A DNA stretch of 64,000 nt, from NCBI GenBank assembly GCA_902579395.1, contig CACHGK010000004.1, positions 66,732-130,731 of the forward strand, read 5' to 3'. Origin of the DNA: an uncultured Alphaproteobacteria bacterium (GTDB lineage: Bacteria; Pseudomonadota; Alphaproteobacteria; Methylaequorales; Methylaequoraceae). This document shows, piece by piece, positions 30,019-38,363 of this stretch; position 1 is the first letter of the stretch, and each line of letters starts with the position of its first letter. The notes below the pieces were generated by a model. That model was given only the letters and a program-made list of their open reading frames with translations, had not been told where the DNA came from and searched no databases. The position numbers were made by a program, and so were the translations under genes.

Positions 30019-30034
30019 TGGCATTTAAATTGCT
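30019..30034 (+). promoter_or_regulatory. sigma54 promoter (TGGCATTTAAATTGCT) upstream of lytic transglycosylase
   Basis: Perfect GG-N10-GC spacing with TTGCT; ATG at 30046. Confidence 0.78.
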
Positions 30035-30045
30035 CAATAAACTTT

Positions 30046-30654
30046 ATGAGAGTTTTATTAAGTTTTGCAATTATTTATTTTTCGTATACATTTCTCCACT
30101 CTAACGAAATAAATAATTGTAATATCCTAACTGAAAAGTACGGTAAAGAGTATAATTTACCAAATAAACTTTTAACATCAATAGCTTTAGTTGAATCAGG
30201 AATTAGGAAAAACAATGATTTTCGTTCCTGGCCTTGGACACTTAATGTTTCCGGAAAATCAATATATTTCGATACAAAAGAAGAAATAGTAAGTTATTTA
30301 AAAAAAAATATTGGGGAAAAAAAAAGTATTGATGTTGGTTGTATGCAAATAAATACAAAATATCACTTAAAAAATTTTAAAGATTTAAATCAAATTGTTG
30401 AACCTGAAGAGAATGTTAAATATGCAGCTATATTCCTTTCAGACCTTTATAAAAAATACAGATCATGGAATGAAGCAATAGCTAGATATCATTCTTCAGT
30501 CCCTAACAAAAAGAAAAGATATTTAAAAAAAGTTTATTCTTTTTGGAATGATGTAAGACAAAGAAAAATTTTAAATGAGTTCTATTATGTTAATTCTCTG
30601 GAAAAGAGACAAATAGAAACTTTTAAGAGAATATTAAAAAAAGAAAATATTTAA
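30046..30654 (+). CDS. lytic transglycosylase (SLT domain)
   Basis: Signal peptide; LPNKLLTSIALVESG, VGCMQINTKYH, YAAIFLSDLYKKYRSWNEAIARYHS. Confidence 0.8.
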   Translation: MRVLLSFAIIYFSYTFLHSNEINNCNILTEKYGKEYNLPNKLLTSIALVESGIRKNNDFRSWPWTLNVSGKSIYFDTKEEIVSYLKKNIGEKKSIDVGCMQINTKYHLKNFKDLNQIVEPEENVKYAAIFLSDLYKKYRSWNEAIARYHSSVPNKKKRYLKKVYSFWNDVRQRKILNEFYYVNSLEKRQIETFKRILKKENI

Positions 30655-30665
30655 ATATTTAGTTT

Positions 30666-30681
30666 TGGCAAAAAAATTGCA
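30666..30681 (+). promoter_or_regulatory. sigma54 promoter (TGGCAAAAAAATTGCA)
   Basis: TGGCA-N6-TTGCA with canonical spacing, about 31 nt upstream of the ATG of a small ORF. Confidence 0.82.
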
Positions 30682-30711
30682 GAATATTTACTTGTTATAA
30701 AAGGAGTGTCA

Positions 30712-30882
30712 ATGAAACCACAAATAAAATCGACTGAAGATAATCTTAATATATCCAGATTAAATCCAGTCATACAAATAACGCATTTTGATAATGATAA
30801 ACATGTTAAAACCGATGTATATCCTATTACACATTTTCTTGATCAAAAATCTAAAGAAATCAAAACATTTAGATATTCATAA
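30712..30882 (+). CDS. 56-aa small ORF (not in ORF track) behind sigma54 promoter
   Basis: AAGGAGTGTCA-ATG; MKPQIKSTEDNLNISRLNPVIQITHFDNDKHVKTDVYPITHFLDQKSKEIKTFRYS; strong SD and promoter. Confidence 0.65.
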   Translation: MKPQIKSTEDNLNISRLNPVIQITHFDNDKHVKTDVYPITHFLDQKSKEIKTFRYS

Positions 30883-30985
30883 GTTTAAAAAAATTTAACC
30901 TAAAATTTATCTAAATGATAATTTCTTAATCATTCATTATTATTGTAATTGAATAAATTGTTTCAGATAATGATTATTTATTAAT

Positions 30986-32446
30986 TTAAAAATTAATATT
31001 TTGAATTTTCATTATTTTTCTTCTAACTGATGAAGCAGGAATGTTTAGTAACTCTCTGTATTTTGCTACAGTTCTTCTTGCTAATTCAATTCCCTCTGCC
31101 TGAAGTTTTTCTACTATCATCTCATCACTGAAAGGATTATTAACTGGCTCGCTGCTTATAAGTTTTTTTAATGACTCTCTAACTGACTCAGCCGAGTGGG
31201 TTTCTCCTTGTTTTGTACTACTTATCGAAGCACTGAAGAACAACTTCATTTCAAATATTCCTAGAGGCGTAAGCATTAATTTATCTGACGTAACTCTGCT
31301 TACTGTGCTTTCGTGCATATTAATTTTTTTGGCAACATCTTTCAAAACCATTGGTTTTAAATATTTTTTACCTTTCTCAAAAAACATTTTTTGTTGGCTG
31401 ACAATTTCAGAACTGATTTTGAGAGTTGTCAAATTCCTTTGCTGAATTGCCTTCAAAAGCCATCTTGCTGAATTTAATGATTCATTAATATACTTTTTAT
31501 CAGATTCTCCACATGTTAGACTTTCAATTTCTTTTACGTAACTCTCATTGATAGTAATTTTAGGTAACGTACCTTCATTTAGTTCTACTGACCACTCAGA
31601 ATTATTTTTTGTTACAATAACATCAGGATGAAAAATATTATCAGAGTCATTGTTATATTTTCTTCCTGGTTTGGGATCCAAAGATCTAATTAATTGAATA
31701 TTATGTTTAAGTGTTTCCTCGTTTAAATTTGTTAGTTTTTGAAGTGCCTTAATGTCACCACAACCTAGTAAGTCTAAATTATCCACTATAATCTCTTTTT
31801 CTTTATCGAGATTATCATTATTTCTTAGTTGAATCTTTAAACATTCTTTCAGATTTCTTGCAAATACTCCACTTGGTTCAAAATTTTGCATTTTTTCAAG
31901 TACCTCAGTTATTAATTCAGTTGAATAACCGCTAAATTCTGATAATTCCTCTAATTTCTCTGTAATCCATCCATTTTCGTCAATATAATCAATCAATATT
32001 TCAGATACTTTTTTTTCATTATCACTTTCAAATTCAAGTTCAGCCTGATTTGATAGAATTGATTTTAATGAAATTTTATTACTAAGTGTCTGTTCTATAA
32101 TGCTTCCTGAATCACTTATATCACTTCCAGAGTTTCTATTGTTAAATTCATAAGGGGTTTCAGAGTCCCATCTATTTTCAAAATCATCATTTTTTGGTTC
32201 ATCAGAGACAGAGTCACCATTTTCAAATGATTCTCCTAGATCACAGGTTTTTTCTTCAGTTGAAACATCTTCATTATCTAACTCCTGACTTTCATTCTCG
32301 AGAAAAGGGTTTTCCTCTAACTCTTTATTTACTAGATTTGTTAATTCAAGATTATTTAATTGAAGTAGTTTGATTGCTTGCTGCAACTGAGGTGTCATGA
32401 CCAAAGACTGACTTTGCTTTAATTTTAGGTTCTGTGAAATTTGCAT
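30986..32446 (-). CDS. rpoN: RNA polymerase sigma-54 factor
   Basis: N-terminal LKLKQSQSLVMTPQLQQAIKLLQLNNLEL; RpoN box ARRTVAKYRELLNIPASSVRR. Confidence 0.96.
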   Translation of the reverse strand: MQISQNLKLKQSQSLVMTPQLQQAIKLLQLNNLELTNLVNKELEENPFLENESQELDNEDVSTEEKTCDLGESFENGDSVSDEPKNDDFENRWDSETPYEFNNRNSGSDISDSGSIIEQTLSNKISLKSILSNQAELEFESDNEKKVSEILIDYIDENGWITEKLEELSEFSGYSTELITEVLEKMQNFEPSGVFARNLKECLKIQLRNNDNLDKEKEIIVDNLDLLGCGDIKALQKLTNLNEETLKHNIQLIRSLDPKPGRKYNNDSDNIFHPDVIVTKNNSEWSVELNEGTLPKITINESYVKEIESLTCGESDKKYINESLNSARWLLKAIQQRNLTTLKISSEIVSQQKMFFEKGKKYLKPMVLKDVAKKINMHESTVSRVTSDKLMLTPLGIFEMKLFFSASISSTKQGETHSAESVRESLKKLISSEPVNNPFSDEMIVEKLQAEGIELARRTVAKYRELLNIPASSVRRKIMKIQNINF

Positions 32447-32518
32447 AATTTATATCCTTTCATTGTTATTTCACAATTTTTTTTATTGAAATGCAAAACT
32501 TTAATTTGACAGATTTTT

Positions 32519-32538
32519 TAAGTCAGAAAATTGACTTA
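32519..32538. promoter_or_regulatory. inverted repeat TAAGTCA-GAAAAT-TGACTTA between rpoN and SPOR gene
   Basis: Perfect 7-bp arms, 6-nt spacer. Confidence 0.5.
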
Positions 32539-32621
32539 GACAAAATTTCTTATTAGAAAAAAAAATCCTTTAAATTCCTTAAATTCTGGTAAAATTTTTT
32601 ATTTTCCATAATATTAGATGT

Positions 32622-33242
32622 ATGATAAAAACGCTTCCATTATTTTTAATTCCCTCTATTTTTTTTATTTTTTTTTTAAATGTTGAAAATCTGACATCTA
32701 AAATTGATGAGAATTTATCTTATAAGTCGAATAATAATGTCACTAAGGAACAGTTAGATAAAGATAAAGAAAAAGAAGCTAGGGATAATTTAGACAAAAA
32801 CATTAAAGAAGACAAAAAAAAAGTTGAGTTAGATAAAGAAAAAAATTCCGAAAAGATTAAAACTGTCAAACAAACAGAAATTAAAAACAACATGGATATT
32901 GCAAAATCTAAAAAAAGCATTGATTTGTCAAAAGAATTTAAAGAAAAAGAATTAGCGAAAAATATTGAGCAAAAGGAAGAATTAAAGATAGATAATATCA
33001 TAAAAAATAAAGTTAAAATTCAATTTGGAGCTTTTTCAAAATTGAAGAATGCAGAAAAACATCAGAAATTTGTAACAGCTGCCATTTCAAAAGAATTTCC
33101 AGAATTAACTGATAAAATAAAAATTAATAATGAAAATAAACTTTACAAGGTTCTATACCAATCTGAAACAATTGGGAATGCAAGAGCTTTATGCGAATTT
33201 TCAAAATCCAAAAAAATCAGTTGTTTAATATTGAAAAAATGA
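32622..33242 (+). CDS. SPOR-domain protein with Lys/Glu-rich linker
   Basis: N-terminal TM, charged linker, C-terminal KVKIQFGAFSKLKNAEKHQKFV...YKVLYQSETIGNARALCEFSK. Confidence 0.68.
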   Translation: MIKTLPLFLIPSIFFIFFLNVENLTSKIDENLSYKSNNNVTKEQLDKDKEKEARDNLDKNIKEDKKKVELDKEKNSEKIKTVKQTEIKNNMDIAKSKKSIDLSKEFKEKELAKNIEQKEELKIDNIIKNKVKIQFGAFSKLKNAEKHQKFVTAAISKEFPELTDKIKINNENKLYKVLYQSETIGNARALCEFSKSKKISCLILKK

Positions 33243-33439
33243 AAACCTGTAGAATATGTCTATATATAAGATACTTCATTGGATTTATAATTCTGATTAT
33301 AGTAACTGCACTGCTATTCAAAGAAAAGATGCATTATTTATCTTTTGTAACGCCTTGGAATGCAGTTATAGTAATTTTTATTTTTGGTATAATTTTATTT
33401 TTGACAAAACTTTTAGAATACTTAAAAGATAAAAACTAG
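33239..33439 (+). CDS. small membrane protein
   Basis: ATG at 33239 overlaps upstream stop; two hydrophobic segments. Confidence 0.5.
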   Translation: MKTCRICLYIRYFIGFIILIIVTALLFKEKMHYLSFVTPWNAVIVIFIFGIILFLTKLLEYLKDKN

Positions 33440-33909
33440 CGATCCTTTACAAACCTAACAAAGAGTTCTTTTTCAGGAACAAATCTCCCATACGAGTGAC
33501 CAGTAAAAAAATTAACTGACCAATAAAATTTTGGTGACCACCAATTTCTCTGAGATGTCCAAAAAGGCTCTGCAGGTGTGTTAGGAAATAACTTTTTATC
33601 AATTTTTGCCCCATCACAATTTTTACAAACAATTGATTCTAATTCTTTTCTTGAAGGTAATCTCCATTTACCTTCTATTTGGCTGTTAAGTTGAAAATTT
33701 GCATCTTCAATTGATTTATAATCTAGTTTGACAGCATTTCCGACACAGGTATTTTTTTTATCACTCCATTGTTGACCTGCGGAACATTTTAGCCACTCAA
33801 TTTTATTTTTTAAATCAATTACATAATAACCTTTATCGATAAAGCTTGAGGCTAACAAATTCTTATTTATTAATAGAAAAAATAATAATAAAATTTGACA
33901 CACATTCAT
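33436..33909 (-). CDS. DUF1566 (Lcl C-terminal) domain secreted protein
   Basis: GKWRLPSRKELESIV, FPNTPAEPFWTSQRN, FWSVNFFTGHSYGRF; signal peptide. Confidence 0.72.
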   Translation of the reverse strand: MNVCQILLLFFLLINKNLLASSFIDKGYYVIDLKNKIEWLKCSAGQQWSDKKNTCVGNAVKLDYKSIEDANFQLNSQIEGKWRLPSRKELESIVCKNCDGAKIDKKLFPNTPAEPFWTSQRNWWSPKFYWSVNFFTGHSYGRFVPEKELFVRFVKDR

Positions 33910-33958
33910 AACTATATATTACAATAAAATATTAATTTTATAAAAAACTTTCGTATTT

Positions 33959-33974
33959 TGGTATTAAAGTTGCA
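33959..33974 (+). promoter_or_regulatory. sigma54 promoter (TGGTATTAAAGTTGCA) upstream of motA
   Basis: Canonical GG/GC spacing with TTGCA. Confidence 0.72.
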
Positions 33975-34026
33975 GAATCTGTACCAAAATACTATTTTAA
34001 TATATAATTTGTTAATGGAAAAATAA

Positions 34027-34797
34027 ATGGATTTAGCTACAATAATAGGTTTTCTTGGAACAATTGGTATGATAGCGGGTGCTATGATATCGGCTGGAGG
34101 CTTGGGCTCTTACATAGATGTCCCGTCAATTTTAATTGTGTTTGGAGGTTCTTTTTTTGCCGTTATGTATACTGCTCCCCTACCTGTCTATCTTGGATCT
34201 TTTGGAGCATTCGGAAAAGCCTTTAAGCCACCTGTTAAGAAAATGGATGAATTAATTGAAAGAATAGTAGAGTTGGCTGGTATTGCAAGAAAAGACGGTA
34301 TGATGGCATTGGAGGGTCAAGAAACACCTGATCCATTCTTTGATAGCGGTTTGCAAATGCTTGTCGATGGTGCTGATGAATCTAAACTTACCATTCAATT
34401 AAAAAAAGAATTAAAAGCAATGCAAGTTAGACATGAGAAAAATATTGGTTGTGCTCAATCATGGGTGGATATAGCTCCGGCTATGGGAATGATTGGAACT
34501 TTGGTGGGTCTTGTAGCGATGCTTGGAAATATGGCAGATCCAAAGGCAATTGGACCAGCAATGGCTGTTGCTTTACTTACAACTTTATATGGTGCGATGA
34601 TAGCAAATACCATTTTTATGCCCATTGTGATTAAATTAAAGGGCTATTCTGCTTATGAAACAACTTACAGAGAAATGATTATTACTGGTTTACAATTTAT
34701 TTCCCGAGGTGAAAGCCCTAGAAATATTCAAGATCAGCTTGTTGCTAATCTACCTCCTAAAGAAAAACAAAAATTACTAGAAGCTCAAGCGGCTTAG
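34027..34797 (+). CDS. motA: flagellar motor stator protein, PomA-like MotA
   Basis: MDLATIIGFLG, DVPSILIVFGGSFFAV, DIAPAMGMIGTLVGLVAMLGNMADPKAIGPAMAVALLTTLYGAMIAN. Confidence 0.93.
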   Translation: MDLATIIGFLGTIGMIAGAMISAGGLGSYIDVPSILIVFGGSFFAVMYTAPLPVYLGSFGAFGKAFKPPVKKMDELIERIVELAGIARKDGMMALEGQETPDPFFDSGLQMLVDGADESKLTIQLKKELKAMQVRHEKNIGCAQSWVDIAPAMGMIGTLVGLVAMLGNMADPKAIGPAMAVALLTTLYGAMIANTIFMPIVIKLKGYSAYETTYREMIITGLQFISRGESPRNIQDQLVANLPPKEKQKLLEAQAA

Positions 34798-34808
34798 GGT
34801 TAGTTAAT

Positions 34809-35993
34809 ATGGCTGAGGAAAAAACAGTAAACGAAGAAACCTCAACTGAAGAAGAGGAGCATGAATGTCCTGAGTGTCCACCAAAGGGTGCTCCTGCGTG
34901 GATGGCTACCTTCGCTGATATGGCAACTCTGTTAATGGCTTTCTTTGTGTTAATTCTGTCTTTTGCAGAATTCAATGTTCCTAAATTTAAACAAATTAGC
35001 GGAAGTATGAAAAATGCGTTTGGTATTCAAAGAGTGATTCCTGTTGTTGAGCCTCCTAAAGGGACAACGATTTTATCTCTAAATTTTAGTCCAAACCCAA
35101 CTCCGGCTGTTCAGGAAAATTTAAAACAACAAACAACAGAAACAGATCAACCGAAAGTAGAACTCCAAACCAAAAAAGAAGATAACACCAAAGATGAAGG
35201 TGAAAATGAAGAAGCTACAGAATTGGCTAAAAATATACAAGATGCAATTGCACGTGGAGATATAAAAGTAGAGGCTTTGGGTGATAAAGTTGTAGTTAAT
35301 TTTACTCCAACTGAAGCGAATGAAGAAGAATTGCCTCAATTATTACAAAAGACACTTAATGCTGTAGAGTCGGTTAAAGCAGCTTCAGGAAAATCAGATT
35401 CTGAGATTTTAATTGGTGGACTTGAAAAACAATTAGCTGATTTAGCAACTGCATCATCTCAGGCTGGAAAGAATGAAGCTGAGGGAACTGAAGGTGAAAG
35501 TGTAGGTCAATCTGAACAAAGTCAATCAGCTAAAGAGGAAGCTAAAAAAGCAGAACTAGCTGAAGATAAATTGAAAGTTGCTTTGAAGGAAGAAATAGGT
35601 GAGGGATTAGTAAACGTAGATAGGGAAGAAGACAAAGTGGTGATTACTGTTGGTTCTGCTGGAGCTTTTAAATCAGGATCTGCGGAGTTGACCAAAAGAG
35701 CCAGAGAAATCATGGCTAAGATAGCAGAACAAAATAAAAAGGGTAGAAGTGAAATACTAGTAATGGGTCACACAGATAATGTTCCTCTAACATTTGGCTC
35801 AAATTTTAGAGATAACTGGGATCTAGCAGCAGCAAGGTCAGCATCTGTGGTTCAACAGCTTTCTAAAAATGATTCATTAGACCCAAAAAGAATGAAAGCA
35901 ATTAGTTATGGTGAAACAAGACCTATTGAATCAAATGACACAACCCAAGGTAGAGCTAAAAACAGAAGAATTGAAATTGAAATAAATTACTAA
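34809..35993 (+). CDS. motB: flagellar motor stator protein, PomB-like MotB
   Basis: CPECPPKGAPAWMATFADMATLLMAFFVLILSFAEF; OmpA-type C-terminus VMGHTDNVPLTFGSNFRDNWDLAAARSASVV. Confidence 0.93.
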   Translation: MAEEKTVNEETSTEEEEHECPECPPKGAPAWMATFADMATLLMAFFVLILSFAEFNVPKFKQISGSMKNAFGIQRVIPVVEPPKGTTILSLNFSPNPTPAVQENLKQQTTETDQPKVELQTKKEDNTKDEGENEEATELAKNIQDAIARGDIKVEALGDKVVVNFTPTEANEEELPQLLQKTLNAVESVKAASGKSDSEILIGGLEKQLADLATASSQAGKNEAEGTEGESVGQSEQSQSAKEEAKKAELAEDKLKVALKEEIGEGLVNVDREEDKVVITVGSAGAFKSGSAELTKRAREIMAKIAEQNKKGRSEILVMGHTDNVPLTFGSNFRDNWDLAAARSASVVQQLSKNDSLDPKRMKAISYGETRPIESNDTTQGRAKNRRIEIEINY

Positions 35994-35995
35994 AA

Positions 35996-36949
35996 ATGAA
36001 AATTGAAAACAGTCCATTCCACATAACAAAAAACTCAAGAAATGTTTCGCAAGAATTCAAAGTTAAAGGGGATACAAGTAAAATCTCAAAGAATTCTGAT
36101 TCTTTAGTCCCAAATAAAGAAGAAAAATCATTTTGGGACTGGTTTAGAGGTTTAGTTAATCCATTCCAAAATCTCCCAATTATAAGTGGCATATATTCAA
36201 GTATTAACTCTGAGGATGCTAATTCGGATAGAGACTTAGTTCAAAATAGTCTTGGTGGTTTTATGTATGGAGGACCGATTGGAGCAATTGCTGGTTTCGG
36301 AAATTGGATTTTTAATAAGCTCTTTGATAAGACTCCGTCAGAACTGGCATTAGAATTTACCGGAATAAGCAAGCTATGGAAAGATGAAAAAAGTTCAGAA
36401 AAAAATAAAGAAATAGTCAAAAATACCTCAGAACAAAAAAAAGAGTTAAATAATGCTTCTGGTAACGATGATGTCGCTTGGTGGAATAAAAACCAAAGAA
36501 ATCTTATTGAAAATCAAACTCAACTTGTATCTGCAAAAAGTCGTCAAATAAAAATAAATTCTTTAGAATCCGCGGAAAAAAAAATTCATAAAGATATACA
36601 ATTAGCAAATATTTCTTCTAGGTATTCTAATCAAAATATTATAACGAATAAAAAAGTTATTGGAATTAAACCAAAAAAATTAAGTTCAACGCCTGTTACG
36701 CAAATCAATAAAAGTGCTTTAATTGATAATTTAGAAAAAATGTCTAATTTTGAAAATAAGATCCTAAAAAAAGAAAAAACAACTGAAGGATACAGGGATT
36801 TAAATTTTAACTATCCAACCTGGAGTGCAAATGAGAATGAGATTGGACAAAATATAATTGATAAGTCTAAAAGTAATCATTTAAAAAACAAATATTTAAA
36901 TATCAAAAAAAATGAAACAACAGGTTCAAATTTAAATATGAAGCTTTAG
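35996..36949 (+). CDS. uncharacterised stator-operon protein
   Basis: Starts 3 nt after motB; GLVNPFQNLPIISGIYSSI...LGGFMYGGPIGAIAGFGNWIFNKLF glycine-rich hydrophobic core. Confidence 0.6.
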   Translation: MKIENSPFHITKNSRNVSQEFKVKGDTSKISKNSDSLVPNKEEKSFWDWFRGLVNPFQNLPIISGIYSSINSEDANSDRDLVQNSLGGFMYGGPIGAIAGFGNWIFNKLFDKTPSELALEFTGISKLWKDEKSSEKNKEIVKNTSEQKKELNNASGNDDVAWWNKNQRNLIENQTQLVSAKSRQIKINSLESAEKKIHKDIQLANISSRYSNQNIITNKKVIGIKPKKLSSTPVTQINKSALIDNLEKMSNFENKILKKEKTTEGYRDLNFNYPTWSANENEIGQNIIDKSKSNHLKNKYLNIKKNETTGSNLNMKL

Positions 36950-36955
36950 TGTAAT

Positions 36956-37555
36956 TTATTCAAAATCTAATTCTTCTGTTTTATATTTCTCGAAATACTC
37001 ATCTCCCAAAATTTCTTTAATTTTTGCCAATGTAAGTTCATTGATTATTAATGAATATTCCTCATGCATTTCTGAGCATTTACGAGACACAGCGTTTGCA
37101 ACACCTTGTGTAATAAATTCATTTTCGAGTGCTGTTCTAGCTCTTGTTGTGGCCTCAGATTTTGCTTTTGTAAGTCTTGACAAACCAGAGTTTTTTTTTA
37201 TGTTCAGATCGTCTACCACTTCCATAAGTTGTTTGTAGCTTGGATCAGGAAGATCAATATTGATGAATTGTCCATCAATCTCATAGTTAAACTCGACTTC
37301 ATCTATCTTCTCAGTAAGTAATGGTATATGGTCGGTGTTGAAAACAAGAATTTGTATTACATTTTCATTTTCTGTTCTTTTGATATCCCCCACATCAACA
37401 AGCCTTCTCGGTTTTCCTTGAACACTAATCCTTAAACCTTTGAGAGTAGCCAAATTTGCATCAGCTGATTTAACTTCTGTAATAGTCTCTTTATATTCTT
37501 CTATAGCAGCTTTCATAAGTGTTTCTGCTTGTATTGTATATTTATCTGCAACCAT
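36956..37555 (-). CDS. ribosome-recycling-factor-like protein at end of flagellar export operon
   Basis: LRISVQGKPRRLVDVGDIKRTENENVIQILVFNTDHIPLLTEKIDEVEFNYEIDGQFINIDLPDPSYKQLMEVVDDL matches the RRF core pattern; RTGR-type motif absent. Confidence 0.5.
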   Translation of the reverse strand: MVADKYTIQAETLMKAAIEEYKETITEVKSADANLATLKGLRISVQGKPRRLVDVGDIKRTENENVIQILVFNTDHIPLLTEKIDEVEFNYEIDGQFINIDLPDPSYKQLMEVVDDLNIKKNSGLSRLTKAKSEATTRARTALENEFITQGVANAVSRKCSEMHEEYSLIINELTLAKIKEILGDEYFEKYKTEELDFE

Positions 37556-37564
37556 TTTTGAATA

Positions 37565-38359
37565 CTATACTATCACTGTATCTTTTTCATCAACAATGTT
37601 TTCTTTATTTGGTTCTTTTTTATCTAAATTCTTATCTTCATCAACCTCTTCAATTAAAGGTTTTGGCAGTTTTGTATATCTAAATTTGGACTTTGGATCA
37701 AATTTTCTAATTATTTTTTGAGCTTCATCCATTGAGCCTGCTACTAATTTGAAACAAAAAACTTTTCCCTCAAGCATAGAAAAACTATATAGTAAATTCA
37801 GTTGAGCCTTATAGCAATACAATGAGGTAAGCAAATATCCTATTAAAAAAATAAAGATGTTTACTGCAAAAGAAATTGCCATTATTGCGATAAACAAAAA
37901 TAAAACCCACCATTTTTGACTATATGCAAGCCATAAAGGTGGAAAAAGTCCAGCCGAGAGAGAACTTGAATTTTCTATAATTTCGTAATTTCTATAAACA
38001 TCTCGCATTCCCACATATTCATTTAATTGATCTAGATCTCTAGTTTCTCTCGAGGAATAATGAGATTTAATTTTTGAGGTTTCTTCACTAGTAAGGGAAA
38101 TAAATTTACAGCCCAAACTATTCTCTACTATTAAGTCAAAAAAAGTTTCATCTCTAAGAATTGTTAAAAGCGCTTTTTGTTTATTTTTTTTTATTTCTTT
38201 GAGATCATTTGTTAGCTGTTTCTCACCAAAAGTATAGAGTTGATTATCTAAAGCTACTATTACATCATGTTGTTTTAAGAAATTTGAAGCTGCGTGGCAT
38301 CCTCCAGTTATTTTATCAATCTTGATAAGAAAATTACCTTCTTTTTTATTTTCAGCCAT
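37565..38359 (-). CDS. PDZ-like plus DUF2628-like membrane protein
   Basis: ITGGCHAASNFLKQHDVIVALDNQLYTF; LFPPLWLAYSQKWWVLFLFIAIMAI. Confidence 0.55.
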   Translation of the reverse strand: MAENKKEGNFLIKIDKITGGCHAASNFLKQHDVIVALDNQLYTFGEKQLTNDLKEIKKNKQKALLTILRDETFFDLIVENSLGCKFISLTSEETSKIKSHYSSRETRDLDQLNEYVGMRDVYRNYEIIENSSSLSAGLFPPLWLAYSQKWWVLFLFIAIMAISFAVNIFIFLIGYLLTSLYCYKAQLNLLYSFSMLEGKVFCFKLVAGSMDEAQKIIRKFDPKSKFRYTKLPKPLIEEVDEDKNLDKKEPNKENIVDEKDTVIV

Positions 38360-38363
38360 TGTT

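Noticed and set aside
30883-30985. Possible terminator/inverted repeats between the small ORF and rpoN
   Set aside because: AT-only arms such as AATGAT...ATCATT with no GC stem and no U tract; not distinguishable from AT-rich background.
35121-35339. 72-aa minus-strand ORF opposite the MotB linker
   Set aside because: Phe/Cys-rich reverse reading of Glu/Lys codons; no support.
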